A program made the position numbers and the translations under genes. Source: Microbacterium pumilum (lineage in GTDB: Bacteria > Actinomycetota > Actinomycetes > Actinomycetales > Microbacteriaceae). Taken from it: DNA of 64,000 nt. Under the pieces are notes generated by a model. That model searched no databases. It was not told the DNA's origin and worked only from the letters and a program-made list of their open reading frames with translations. Position 1 is the stretch's first letter, and each line of letters opens with the position of its first letter. Location of the stretch: contig NZ_BAAAOH010000001.1 of the NCBI RefSeq assembly GCF_039530225.1, forward strand, positions 310,001-374,000, read 5' to 3'. Of the stretch, positions 39,463 through 48,605 are shown piece after piece.

Positions 39463-40704
39463 TCAGGCGGACCTGAGCCGGAGGCGGTAGTAAGGGCGGA
39501 GCACGATGCGGAGCGGTACGCCGACCGCTATTGCCGCCGCGCCGGCGAGGGAGCGATCCTTCCGGCCCATGGCGAGCCTTCGCTCCCACACATCGCGGAA
39601 ACGCCCACCGCGACGCACGCGCGCCGGCTTCGCAGCCAGCGCCCCCGCCCGCCGGAGCGTGACGAGTTCGTTCGTCTGCGAGATCCAGTCATCCTTGTCG
39701 GCGTCATGGAAGTAATTGCGTGTCAGCCAATCCCTGGGGGGAAGGCGGAAGTCTCGCTGGATGACATTCTCCTCCGGACCGAGGACGCCGCTGCCGATGA
39801 AGACGGGATTGATGAGCTTGTCGTCGACTCCGAAGGAGTCCAGTGCGATGACGGGTATTCCGCGAGCAATGGCTTCGATCGCCGCGGTCGAGCTGACGGT
39901 GACGAGTCCTTCCGCGGTGTCCAGAGCATGCGACATCGACTCGGTGGACACGACCAGGTTCGATGGCAGCGGTGCGAGCTTGGCGAGCAGATCCGGGTAG
40001 CTGTGACGCTGCGCATGGGTCTGATGTTCGCCTTCCGCGGCGCGCTCCTTCACGACCACGCGCTTGTCGGGGTCTGCGAGTGCGGCCATGACGAGGAGCT
40101 GGGCGACCTGCATCCGCTCGGCGCGCTCGCGCGGAACGATCGCTTGAGACGCGAACACCAGATCGGTGCCACTGCCGGCTCCGCAGGAGATCTCGGACGA
40201 TCTCGCGGCGAACGGCAGCCGTGCGAGCGCGAATCGCTGCACGAGATCGCGTCGTCGTGCCAGCGCGTCGAAAGCGTTGACCTCGCGCGTGGAATGCAGC
40301 ACGAACAGGTCGCTCTGCATCCGGTTCACGATGGCCGCGGTGGTGGCGGGTATGGAGATGCCCGGCAGCCCGGACACGATCACCGGCCGCGGCTCGAGGT
40401 CGGCCACGAGCCGGATGAGTACCCGCACGACCGGTCCGCGTGCGGCGACGAGCACGGCATCGGGTGCCAATTCGGCGAGCACCCGCGACACATCCGCGAA
40501 TGCAACCCGTTCCACCCGCGACGAGTCGAGCCCGCTGCGGGCGAGAGCCGCCCGTTGCTGCGCAGGACTCACTGCCACCGCGGTCTCGACGATCAGGAGC
40601 TGTGGATCGGAGCCTTCCGGCAGGGTGCCGAGCAGTGCTGCCGCCCACTTGACGTACGAGTCCGTGTCGGCGAGAGCGACGACCCGCAGGGCGGTCTCGG
40701 TCAT
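39463..40704 (-). CDS. Glycosyltransferase-like protein of the nonulosonate operon
   Basis: 413 aa, ATG inside the ATGA overlap with neuB. A GT-B-like layout: N-terminal Rossmann half (LRVVALADTDSYVKWAAALL), C-terminal half with VSSTAAIEAIARGIPVIALDSFG, which resembles the nucleotide-sugar/polyprenyl glycosyltransferase donor loop. I believe it belongs to an uncharacterised actinobacterial glycosyltransferase family found with sialic acid genes. Last gene of the four-gene operon, with a basic C-terminus. Its acceptor and sugar are unknown. Confidence 0.7.
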   Translation of the reverse strand: MTETALRVVALADTDSYVKWAAALLGTLPEGSDPQLLIVETAVAVSPAQQRAALARSGLDSSRVERVAFADVSRVLAELAPDAVLVAARGPVVRVLIRLVADLEPRPVIVSGLPGISIPATTAAIVNRMQSDLFVLHSTREVNAFDALARRRDLVQRFALARLPFAARSSEISCGAGSGTDLVFASQAIVPRERAERMQVAQLLVMAALADPDKRVVVKERAAEGEHQTHAQRHSYPDLLAKLAPLPSNLVVSTESMSHALDTAEGLVTVSSTAAIEAIARGIPVIALDSFGVDDKLINPVFIGSGVLGPEENVIQRDFRLPPRDWLTRNYFHDADKDDWISQTNELVTLRRAGALAAKPARVRRGGRFRDVWERRLAMGRKDRSLAGAAAIAVGVPLRIVLRPYYRLRLRSA

Positions 40705-41573
40705 GTGAGCACACGACGGAGTTTGGCCATCGGCGCCCGCTCGCCGGGAAACACCCGCTTCACGCCGTCGCCGAGAGCCTCCTCGACGATCCGGATGTCG
40801 CGAATGAGGTGCTGCAGTCCCGTCGGTTCGAGCGAGGCCGCGTGGTCGGACCCCCACATCGTGCGATCGAGCGTGATGTGGCGTTCCACGGCGACGGCGC
40901 CGAGCGCGACAGCGGCCAGAGAGATCTGCAGACCGCGCTCGTGTCCGGAGTATCCGACCGGAACACCGGGAAAGCGGTCGCGGAGCGCCGGAATCATCCG
41001 CAGGTTCGCTTCGCCGGGTTCCATCGGATAGGTCGAGGTGGCGTGCATCAGAACGAGTCGGTCCGTGCCGAGCACCTCGATCGCCGCGTCGATCTGTTCC
41101 ATGGTCGACATGCCCGTGGACAGGATGACCGGCTTGCCGGTGTCGCGGACCGCCTCCAACAGCGGGATGTCGGTGAGGCAGGCGGATGCGATCTTGTGCG
41201 CGACCACGTTCAGCGTCTCCAGGAAGGCCACGCTTGGGGCGTCCCATGGCGAGGCGAACCACTCCAACCCCCGCAGCAGGGCATGGTCGGAGACCTCGAT
41301 GTACTGGTCCCGATCGAACTCGACCCGGTGGCGATAGTCGAGGTACGTCATCGTCCCCCAGGGCGTCTCCCGCAGCGTGTCGCGCATGCTCACGGGGGTG
41401 GAGATGTCAGGGGTGCGCTTCTGGAACTTCACGGCGTCGGCGCCGGCATCCGCCGCCACATCGATCAGCTCCTTGGCGAGGTCGACGTCGCCGTTGTGGT
41501 TCAAGCCGATCTCGGCGATCAGGTAGGCGGGTCGACCGCCGCCGATCACTCGCGATCCGATGGTTACCGTCAT
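40701..41573 (-). CDS. neuB: N-acetylneuraminate synthase family protein without SAF domain
   Basis: 290 aa. TIM-barrel NeuB core: YLIAEIGLNHNGDVDLAKELID, AVKFQKRTPD, ASACLTDIPLLEAVRDTGKPVILSTGMST, YPMEPGEANLRMIP, VGYSGHE and VERHITLDR. It condenses PEP with an amino-hexose to make a nine-carbon sialic-type acid. Typical NeuB proteins are about 340-350 aa; this one stops at VFPGERAPMAKLRRVLT just before the usual C-terminal antifreeze-like (SAF) domain. ATGA overlaps on both sides show tight coupling with the CMP-synthetase and glycosyltransferase genes. Confidence 0.9.
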   Translation of the reverse strand: MTVTIGSRVIGGGRPAYLIAEIGLNHNGDVDLAKELIDVAADAGADAVKFQKRTPDISTPVSMRDTLRETPWGTMTYLDYRHRVEFDRDQYIEVSDHALLRGLEWFASPWDAPSVAFLETLNVVAHKIASACLTDIPLLEAVRDTGKPVILSTGMSTMEQIDAAIEVLGTDRLVLMHATSTYPMEPGEANLRMIPALRDRFPGVPVGYSGHERGLQISLAAVALGAVAVERHITLDRTMWGSDHAASLEPTGLQHLIRDIRIVEEALGDGVKRVFPGERAPMAKLRRVLT

Positions 41574-42787
41574 GAGCCGTGCCTTTCGGTGCGCGAGGGG
41601 ATGTCATGCCGTGCGGTTGTCGGGTCGGGGTCACGGATGCTGCGAAGCACAAGGTCGGCGAGTTCTCGGACCGCACCGCGTCCGCCAGGCCGGCTGAGGG
41701 TGACGCGCGCCGCGGCGAGAACGAGCGGGTCCGAGCCGGGGACCGCGATGGGCCAGCCCACCAGCTCGAGACATCCGAGGTCGTTGATGTCGTTGCCGAC
41801 GTATGCGATCCGGGTGAGGGCGATGGCGTGATCAGCGGCCCACTCGCGGAGCGCGGTCGCCTTGTCGTCCACCCCTTGCCGCACGTCCACCCGCAGCTTC
41901 CGAGCCCGTGCGGTGACGACCGGGTTGGTCTCGGTGGACAGGATGAGCACGGGTATCCCCGCATCACGAAGCCTCGCGATTCCCATGCCGTCTGATCGGC
42001 TCACCCGGACGAGTTCCCGCCCATCGGCCCCCAGCAATGCGGTGTCATCGGTGTGGACGCCATCGAAGTCCGTGACAACCGCAGCGGCGTCGACCGATTC
42101 CGCGCTGTGGTCGCGCTGCACGGCGATCGCCTGCGCCATCGCCAGCTGCTCTTCGGAGTCGATCTCGATCGCCGTGTGCTCGGCGACTTCGACGAGCCCG
42201 ACGCGGCCGAAGAACCGGTGGCGTGCGGAGCGGAACCGGTGGGCGTCCATCACGTAGAACGCGCCGGTTTCAAGGTAATGGGGCTCGCGATCCTGGCGCC
42301 TCGGCCGAACGCTGGAGTCGTGGTTGACTCCGCGAGCTGTACCGACATCGTCGACCGCCCAGAGGAAACCGTACGACTCGACCGCGGAGAACACGCAATC
42401 ATGGGCACCGCGCGTGACCAGGTCGATCGCCGCGTCCAGGTCTCGGCTGTCGATGAAGGGCGATGTCGGCTGCAGGAAGACCAGGATCCCCGCATCGACC
42501 CCCACCCCATCCAGGACTTCGAGCGCATGCAGCACGGCGCTCTCGCTGCTGGCCGTGTCGCCGGCGAGCGCAGCGGGCCGCGTCACGACGTCCGCGCCCC
42601 ACTCCTTCGCGATCGCCGCGATCTGTTCGTCATCGGTGGAGACGACGACCAGGTCGATCGATGCTGACGACTGCGCGGCGGCGATCGCCCGGGCCACGAG
42701 AGGGATGCCGCCGACCCGACGCACGTTCTTGCGCGGGACCCCTTTCGAACCGCCTCGGGCGGGAATGACGGCGACCACCTCAGTCAT
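41570..42787 (-). CDS. neuA: CMP-nonulosonate cytidylyltransferase fused to HAD phosphatase
   Basis: 405 aa. Residues 1-225 are a CMP-NeuAc synthetase (VVAVIPARGGSKGVPRKNV, FLQPTSPFIDSRDLDAAID, GAFYVMDA); residues about 235-395 are a KdsC-type HAD phosphatase (VVTDFDGVHTDD, ILSTETNPVVTARARKL, YVGNDINDLGCL). The protein would both dephosphorylate a sugar-9-phosphate and activate the acid with CTP. Start ATG at 42785-42787 overlaps the upstream stop (ATGA). No epimerase (NeuC) is in the window. Confidence 0.92.
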   Translation of the reverse strand: MTEVVAVIPARGGSKGVPRKNVRRVGGIPLVARAIAAAQSSASIDLVVVSTDDEQIAAIAKEWGADVVTRPAALAGDTASSESAVLHALEVLDGVGVDAGILVFLQPTSPFIDSRDLDAAIDLVTRGAHDCVFSAVESYGFLWAVDDVGTARGVNHDSSVRPRRQDREPHYLETGAFYVMDAHRFRSARHRFFGRVGLVEVAEHTAIEIDSEEQLAMAQAIAVQRDHSAESVDAAAVVTDFDGVHTDDTALLGADGRELVRVSRSDGMGIARLRDAGIPVLILSTETNPVVTARARKLRVDVRQGVDDKATALREWAADHAIALTRIAYVGNDINDLGCLELVGWPIAVPGSDPLVLAAARVTLSRPGGRGAVRELADLVLRSIRDPDPTTARHDIPSRTERHGS

Positions 42788-43713
42788 TTCGCGAGGCGCC
42801 CTTCGTCGGCCGGCGACGCTGTGCGGCCGTGGCGGACGATACTGCCGGTTCCTTCCAGGACCAGCGGGATCGTTGTCGTCGTCGACGATGGGAGCGTGAG
42901 GATCTCGAGCGGCTCTGTCGTGCCGGCCAGTAACAGCTCGGCGGGAATCGCCGCACTCGAAACAGCAACGCCTGGCAGCGAGGCGACGGCGGCCAGGTGG
43001 GCGGCAGGTTCTCGCCGGTGCGGCAGATAGGTGACCGGGCCGATGGTCGATTCGGCTCGAACCCACTCGAGGTAGTCCGCGAACGGCATCCGCCCGTCGC
43101 CCGGTATTGCGCTTCCGAGCATCACTCGGCCACGCGTCGCGGTGGAGAAGGCACGCGCTGTGCTGCGGGTCCAGCTGAATCGATGATGCCGGATCCGCAC
43201 GCCGAGCCGACTGAGGGCCTGCACGCGGCCCTCGCCGAGCTCGAAGGCGGTGAACAGCTCGACCGCGCCGTCCCGCGCCCGGCCGAGAATGTGCCCGAGG
43301 GCGAACGGCACGACCGCGGTCGTCAGCCCACGCTCGGTCACACCAGGACGGGCGTATGGCCGGTTGCCGATCAACGTGTCAGCGTATGGGACCGTGTTCG
43401 CTCCATCGTCGAGGAAGGTGATTCGCCGCGGCCGCAGGATCGAAGCGGCAAGTCGGAACTGTCCCGAGAACCCATCCCCGATGAGCCAATGCGGATGCTG
43501 GGACAGGAGCCGCCACGGAATTCCCAGGTACGGCTCCGTCACGCCGAACAGCGCACCGCGACGGATGAGTTCATCCGCGGTCTCGGACATCTGAGCGGTC
43601 AGCCTGCCCGCGACCGGGACGGGGCGACGATGGCGGGCGGCCCACTCGGCGGCGCCGATGAGCTGGAGAGGCGACTCGACCCAGGCGACGACGGGCACTC
43701 CGGTCGAGTTCAC
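42784..43713 (-). CDS. Polysialyltransferase-family protein
   Basis: 309 aa, GTG start with GGGAGG upstream; first gene of the operon. The N-terminus VVAWVESPLQLIGAAEW is the signature opening of bacterial alpha-2,8-polysialyltransferases and related GT52-like enzymes; ITFLDDGANTV is the second conserved block; LPHRREPA lies in the donor-binding half. With NeuB and NeuA downstream it probably transfers the CMP-activated acid to a surface glycan. Linkage and acceptor are unknown. Confidence 0.8.
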   Translation of the reverse strand: MNSTGVPVVAWVESPLQLIGAAEWAARHRRPVPVAGRLTAQMSETADELIRRGALFGVTEPYLGIPWRLLSQHPHWLIGDGFSGQFRLAASILRPRRITFLDDGANTVPYADTLIGNRPYARPGVTERGLTTAVVPFALGHILGRARDGAVELFTAFELGEGRVQALSRLGVRIRHHRFSWTRSTARAFSTATRGRVMLGSAIPGDGRMPFADYLEWVRAESTIGPVTYLPHRREPAAHLAAVASLPGVAVSSAAIPAELLLAGTTEPLEILTLPSSTTTTIPLVLEGTGSIVRHGRTASPADEGRLAK

Positions 43714-43964
43714 GGTGCCTCCCGGTCAGATATCGGCTGAGATCCTCACGCTGATCCCTCCCCGTGAATAGCCGCTCCCTCGTGGGTGACGTCCGCACAT
43801 CCGTCACGTGAACGGTGGATGACCCGGGTCGAGCGGGTCCCGGATGCGATCCGCACGAAGTGAAGCGGCTCTCGGACCGGAAGCGTCACGGGCGGTTCTC
43901 CCACCGGCCACCTCGCGTGCGTACCTTGGAGAGACCATTGCAACGACGCATCGAAGGAGCACCC

Positions 43965-45230
43965 ATGCCATCGCCACATCGACTTTCGAAGCTTGCCACG
44001 ACCACCGTGATCGGAGTCCTGGCTGCGGGTGCCCTGGCCGCTTCTCCGGCATCCGCCGCGACGCACGCAGACCTGGGCGACGTGCTCTTCCAGCCGCAGC
44101 CGTTGCGCGTCGCGACCTATAACCTCTCTCTGAACCGCGGGGCCGCGGGGCAGCTCGTGACCGACCTCTCGACCGGCGGCAACGCTCAAGCCCAGACCGT
44201 CGCCGAGGTCATTCAGCGGACCGACCCCGACGTCATCCTCCTGAACGAGTTCGACTATGTCGCCGACGGTCGGGCGGTAGACCTGTTCCGATCGAATTAT
44301 CTGCAGGTGTCACAGCATGGGGCGACGCCGGTGACCTACCCGTACGCGTTCGTTGCTCCGTCCAACACCGGCGTTCCGAGCGGTTTCGACCTCAACAATG
44401 ACGGCACCGTCGGCGGCGGCGATGATGCGCTCGGATTCGGACTGTTCGAAGGCCAGTACGGAATGGTGGTGCTCTCCAAGTATCCGATCCGGACCGACCA
44501 CGTTCGCACGTTCCAGAAGTTCCTGTGGAAGAACATGCCGGGCGCCCTGCTCCCCGATGACCCGAGTACGGCGGCACCCGCCGACTGGTTCACGCCTGCC
44601 GAGCTCGACGTCGTGCGCCTGTCGAGCAAGTCCCACTGGGACGTCCCGATCCGTGTAGGCAAGCACACCATTCACGTTCTCGCGGCACATCCGACACCTC
44701 CCACGTTCGATGGGCCGGAAGATCGCAACGGGCGGCGGAATCACGATGAGATCCGGTTCTGGGCTGATTACATCGCCCCGTCGAAGTCGCGCTACATCGT
44801 CGACGATGCCGGTAGGCGCGGGGGACTGAGGCTCACCGATTCGTTCGTGATCCTCGGCGATCAGAACGCGGACCCGGTGGACGGCGATTCGGTGGACGCG
44901 GCGATCGATCAGCTGCTCGACAGCCGTCGCCTGCAGGACCCGCGTCCCACGTCGGCCGGTGCGCCGGAGGCTGCTGGGCTGCAGGGCGGGGCGAATGCAA
45001 CGCACCTCGGCAACCCGAAATACGACACGGCAGACTTCGCCGACACAGCCCCAGGCAATCTTCGAGCCGACTATGTGCTGCCCTCGCTCGCGCTTCGCGT
45101 GGTGCGGTCGGGCGTGTTCTGGCCGACTCAGTCCGACCCGTTGTCTCGATTGACCGGAGTGTTCCCGTTCCCGAGCAGCGATCACCGGCTCGTCTGGGTC
45201 GACGTTCGCGTACCCCGATTCGGGCAGTAG
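43965..45230 (+). CDS. Secreted endonuclease/exonuclease/phosphatase-family protein
   Basis: 421 aa, ATG after GAAGGAG. Signal peptide about 1-33 (TVIGVLAAGALAASPASAAT). The EEP fold follows: LRVATYNLSLNRG, VILLNEFDYV with catalytic Glu, VVLSKYPI, HVLAAHPTPPTFDG, FVILGDQNADP and FPSSDHRLVWVDV with the catalytic Asp-His. It cleaves phosphodiesters outside the cell; nucleic acid or phospholipid headgroup cannot be told. FDLNNDGTVGGGDD (about 140-155) resembles a Ca-binding loop inserted in the domain. Confidence 0.85.
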   Translation: MPSPHRLSKLATTTVIGVLAAGALAASPASAATHADLGDVLFQPQPLRVATYNLSLNRGAAGQLVTDLSTGGNAQAQTVAEVIQRTDPDVILLNEFDYVADGRAVDLFRSNYLQVSQHGATPVTYPYAFVAPSNTGVPSGFDLNNDGTVGGGDDALGFGLFEGQYGMVVLSKYPIRTDHVRTFQKFLWKNMPGALLPDDPSTAAPADWFTPAELDVVRLSSKSHWDVPIRVGKHTIHVLAAHPTPPTFDGPEDRNGRRNHDEIRFWADYIAPSKSRYIVDDAGRRGGLRLTDSFVILGDQNADPVDGDSVDAAIDQLLDSRRLQDPRPTSAGAPEAAGLQGGANATHLGNPKYDTADFADTAPGNLRADYVLPSLALRVVRSGVFWPTQSDPLSRLTGVFPFPSSDHRLVWVDVRVPRFGQ

Positions 45231-45269
45231 CGCGAGTCTCACCTCTCGACGCGGCTGTTCGTCGGCGCA

Positions 45270-46076
45270 CTACACCGAGGTGTTCAGCCATTCTCGAAGC
45301 ATCGACTCTCGCGCGACGCCGTCGAGGCCCGGGAACAGCTCGTCGTGCGAGATTCGCATCTCCTGGAGGTCGCGCAGTGCCACCGTCACCTCGCGAACGG
45401 GCAAGTCGAACCGATAGAGCGGCGTACGGGTGAGCTCGTCGGCGAAGCGATCGCCGAAGCTCTGAATGTACCCTTCGATATCGGTGAAGTTGGTCCGGTT
45501 CACAGTGAACAAGCCCCGCTGTCGTCGAACCCGCTCGTTTTGGGTCCCACTCGCCCGCACGACGGTGAGGCTCTCCTTGCTCATGACCGGACTCTGCAGA
45601 TCCAAGGCGAATACCGATACACAGTGATCGCGGGGAGCGCCCTCGGCCTCGAGGCTGGAGACATACCGGCTCGTGAGCGCCGCATAGGCGAAGAAGGCGG
45701 CAACGTATCTGCTCTCGCTCCAGTCGAGCATCCGTGTCGCGAGGCCATGATGCTGGCCAAGCATCACCGCTCCATCCCGCCTCGACTTCCCGATGCGAAG
45801 GTCGAGCTCCGCTCGATCAGCGAGGTCGAGAAACGACTTGGAAAGCATCTCTACGACCGCCTTTCGACGGGCCGGAGAAAGGTTGGGATATCGACGGTCG
45901 AGTGAGGCCGTCAGTTGCCACGTAGAGTCACCCTGGCCACGGAACACAAAGTCACCAGAGTGAATCTCACCGATCTTCGAGTTGATCGCCCGAGCGAACT
46001 TCCGCCAGGAGTCGACGTGCACTACTTCGAATCCCGGGACGCGGACCGGCGGGTCTGTCTCGGTGAAATCAGTCAT
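45270..46076 (-). CDS. FRG-domain protein, second gene of a low-GC two-gene island
   Basis: 268 aa. FRG signature: FVFRGQGDS at 43-51 and LGQHHGLATRMLDWSES at 106-122, followed by AAFFAYAAL. FRG domains occur in many predicted defence or toxin-like contexts, but their biochemical activity is not settled. It starts 8 bp inside the end of the P-loop ATPase gene (ATGACTGA), so the two are translated together. Base composition is visibly lower in GC than that of neighbours, and homologues of the flanking genes have no functional link to it. Likely an acquired accessory module. Confidence 0.8.
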   Translation of the reverse strand: MTDFTETDPPVRVPGFEVVHVDSWRKFARAINSKIGEIHSGDFVFRGQGDSTWQLTASLDRRYPNLSPARRKAVVEMLSKSFLDLADRAELDLRIGKSRRDGAVMLGQHHGLATRMLDWSESRYVAAFFAYAALTSRYVSSLEAEGAPRDHCVSVFALDLQSPVMSKESLTVVRASGTQNERVRRQRGLFTVNRTNFTDIEGYIQSFGDRFADELTRTPLYRFDLPVREVTVALRDLQEMRISHDELFPGLDGVARESMLREWLNTSV

Positions 46077-47634
46077 CGAGTGCGCCGCCCGGAAAGACCG
46101 GCACGCTGCTGTTCAGCGGCACCGCGGGAAGAGCGTCGAGAAACAGCGAGTGGAGAACGTAGAAATCAGCTGTGGGAACAGCGACTTCATCCGTCAACGC
46201 TCCACCATAGAATCTCGCCGCCCCGTGATCGGATACGCCCATGATTCGGTTCTGCCACAAGACGTCGATGAAGTGGCACCGCGCCCCGAAACGGGATTCA
46301 GCTTCAGCCTCGAGCGCGAGTCTTTGATCGTGGGTGATCCGCTCGCCCGGCAGCGTGAGCAGTACACTGCTGACTTCTCGCACCATGGCATCCGCCGTGT
46401 ATTCGTCGGTCCCGAGGTAGTAATCCGAGAAGCTGTGGCGGGAGGCATTCCACGGCATGACATTCGCAAGAACCTGGTTGCCCGCCTGGGCGAGTGCGGC
46501 TCGTGCGAAAGTCTTCGAGGCGGCGGCGACTTCATTCCGGATGTCGGCCTGGTCCAGTTCCCAGAGCGGCTTCCCCTTCTGCTTGGCCATCACCACAAGA
46601 GCGTTCCCGAGGGAGATTATGTCCCGGGGCGATTGACGAGTGTGCCGGAGAAGATACTGCTCCACGGACTCCTCCATTCCCCTGGTCTCATTGAGAATAG
46701 TGGCTGTGCCAAGGAACGCCGCCAGCGTCTTCTCATTCGATTGACGGAAGTGCGACGGATCCAGATGCGTCAGTTTTTGCGCGAAGAACTCTTTGCATGC
46801 GGACCAACTCCACGTCAGGGCGATGATCGAGTCGTTGTTGAAATACCGCGGCGCATGCTCGCTTTGTGCCACGGAGGAAAGAGTGAGGTCACGAATCGAG
46901 ATGACGACGTGAAGCTTGCTCGCCTCGACTTCCGTCCGCTGGGTGTCCATTACCGCATGGAACAAACCTCGCTGGCATTGTTGCCAATACGTGGGGGCAT
47001 ATCGATAGTTGTCGTCTATCGCATCGACGAAAAGGTACAGTTCCCGCGAGTGGCGAAGCGCACGACGGACCGCATCCGCGAGATCGGTCCACGATTCGTT
47101 GAAGATCCGCTTCTCGAAATCCTCGGGTGAACTGATGCTCCTCACCAACTGTCCGGCGACCGATATCGGGTCATGAGGTGACTTGACTTTGCGAAACCCG
47201 CTACCGAGGAGTTCCTCGAGCTCGTCGCGAAGATCGGGATCGACGTCGCCGAAATGCTCAGCATCGTGAAGCAGATGCGTCGTCGCCGACGCGTGAATCG
47301 CGCGATCCCAGAGCAGAGTCCACTTCTCGGCGTTCGTGGTCCTGGGGAAGAGCTGCGAGAACTTGACGACGGAATCGGTATCGAGCTCTCGTCCCTTGAA
47401 GGTTGCGACCGAGTAGACCGATGGTTGATTGCGATAGTGCTCGTTGAGTCTTCTCAGCAGAAGTGTCTTGCCGGCGCCCTGCGCGCCTGCGATGACCCGT
47501 GTGCGCGAACTCTCCACTGCGGGGCGTGCAGCCGCACCATACTTCCGATCGAGCAAGACGAAGTCGGCATCATGCTCGAACGGGCCGACAACGCCGTCCG
47601 GGTTGCCGAAGGGTGATACGTCGGAGGGTTCCAC
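46069..47634 (-). CDS. P-loop ATPase of unknown function, partner of the FRG protein
   Basis: 521 aa. Walker A GAQGAGKT at 50-57, Walker B LYLFVDAIDDNY at about 199-210, and a sensor-like LHVVISIRDLTL further on; helical regions follow and a C-terminal domain of about 130 aa ending in VPVFPGGALDD. The layout resembles KAP/STAND-like or Sll1717-type NTPases that act as threat sensors, but I cannot assign a subfamily. The GTG at 47632-47634 lacks a ribosome site; a perfect TATAAT lies 27 nt upstream. Two 60-bp samples counted by hand (46681-46740, 46741-46800) have 33 and 31 G+C, against 43 of 60 at 44041-44100. Confidence 0.75.
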   Translation of the reverse strand: MEPSDVSPFGNPDGVVGPFEHDADFVLLDRKYGAAARPAVESSRTRVIAGAQGAGKTLLLRRLNEHYRNQPSVYSVATFKGRELDTDSVVKFSQLFPRTTNAEKWTLLWDRAIHASATTHLLHDAEHFGDVDPDLRDELEELLGSGFRKVKSPHDPISVAGQLVRSISSPEDFEKRIFNESWTDLADAVRRALRHSRELYLFVDAIDDNYRYAPTYWQQCQRGLFHAVMDTQRTEVEASKLHVVISIRDLTLSSVAQSEHAPRYFNNDSIIALTWSWSACKEFFAQKLTHLDPSHFRQSNEKTLAAFLGTATILNETRGMEESVEQYLLRHTRQSPRDIISLGNALVVMAKQKGKPLWELDQADIRNEVAAASKTFARAALAQAGNQVLANVMPWNASRHSFSDYYLGTDEYTADAMVREVSSVLLTLPGERITHDQRLALEAEAESRFGARCHFIDVLWQNRIMGVSDHGAARFYGGALTDEVAVPTADFYVLHSLFLDALPAVPLNSSVPVFPGGALDD

Positions 47635-47661
47635 ATCGCGACAATAGCGCTCTTTGGCCGC

Positions 47662-47667
47662 ATTATA
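47662..47667 (-). promoter_or_regulatory. Consensus -10 hexamer before the ATPase/FRG island
   Basis: TATAAT on the minus strand, 27 nt before the GTG. No good -35 is seen at 17 bp spacing. A perfect TATAAT stands out in this GC-rich sequence. Confidence 0.45.
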
Positions 47668-47837
47668 GTTGGAGTTCAGTGGACCTCGCGCACTTTCCGC
47701 GGATCTGGACCTCTCGAGATGTCACCGGCCGTCCCACCCGCAGGTGGAAGGCGTCGGGGGGCAAGAGCGACGATGCAGTCGTCTTTGCATAGTCAGTACC
47801 CCAACTAAATCCAGGTCACCCACCCGTCGCTGGCGGA

Positions 47838-48530
47838 TCATGGAGAGCTCGATCCGGCGTGCGCGGCTGGAGCAGGGTCTTCGAGGAGAGCGCTGGCGAG
47901 CGTAGCCCCGAGCCATTCGCGGTACTGGCGGTGTGTCCAGCCGCGCGCGGTGACGAGCGATTCGAAGGTCGATTGAGCGCACAGTGTCCAGATCACGTCA
48001 GCGGCACGATCGATGGTGAGGTCCGAGCGGAGGGCCCCCCGCTCGGCAAGGAGAGATGCGAACCGCCGCAGACCGGTGTAGCGCTGCTCGGCGTGGGCGA
48101 GTCTGAGGTTTGCGAGTTCTTCGTCTCCCGCGGCCGCCTCGTCGAGAACGCGCAGCAGGGGACCCACTCGCGACCAGACGCCGGGCTGCGTGGCCGCGTA
48201 CGCGAGGAGTTGACGGCGTGGGTCGTCTTGATCGATCACTCGTCGGATGCCTTCCCTCTCCTCGACGGGAACCGCCGCCCGTTCAGGGCCGCCGGCCAGC
48301 GCGGACTGCACGGCGGCCGCGAGCAGACCAGCCTTGCCGTTTGCGGCCCGATAGACGGTCTCGACCGCGACGCCGGCGCGCTCTGCGATCGCGGGGACAG
48401 TGGATCCGGTGTACCCCCGCTCGAGGAAGAGCTCGGCGGCCGCAGCGATGATGCGCGCGTGGTTCTCCGCGGCTCGTGTGCGTCGGCCCGACGCGTCGTA
48501 CCGACGCCGGGGTCTTGCGCTATCAGACAT
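47838..48530 (-). CDS. TetR-family regulator
   Basis: 230 aa; ATG at 48528-48530 without a ribosome site, so possibly leaderless (TATCAT lies 8 nt before). HTH: ENHARIIAAAAELFLERGYTGSTVPAIAERAGVAVETVYRAANG (about 21-64). The C-terminal ligand domain is Ala/Leu rich. Divergent from the SnoaL-like gene; a short inverted repeat TGAT-N6-ATCA at 48540-48553 in between could be its operator. Confidence 0.82.
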   Translation of the reverse strand: MSDSARPRRRYDASGRRTRAAENHARIIAAAAELFLERGYTGSTVPAIAERAGVAVETVYRAANGKAGLLAAAVQSALAGGPERAAVPVEEREGIRRVIDQDDPRRQLLAYAATQPGVWSRVGPLLRVLDEAAAGDEELANLRLAHAEQRYTGLRRFASLLAERGALRSDLTIDRAADVIWTLCAQSTFESLVTARGWTHRQYREWLGATLASALLEDPAPAAHAGSSSP

Positions 48531-48539
48531 TAGAGAGAA

Positions 48540-48553
48540 TGATACTGGCATCA
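48540..48553. promoter_or_regulatory. Possible TetR operator (weak)
   Basis: TGAT-ACTGGC-ATCA between the divergent TetR and SnoaL-like genes. The arms are only 4 bp, so the call rests mainly on position. Confidence 0.3.
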
Positions 48554-48605
48554 ATATGAATGGGCGACCGCGACACGGCCGTTCCCCCGACAACGAGAGA
48601 CGATC

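Noticed and set aside
45270..47634. FRG/ATPase pair considered as a toxin-antitoxin system.
   Set aside because: The proteins are 268 and 521 aa with no small antitoxin or autoregulatory operator; the sizes fit a sensor/effector pair better.
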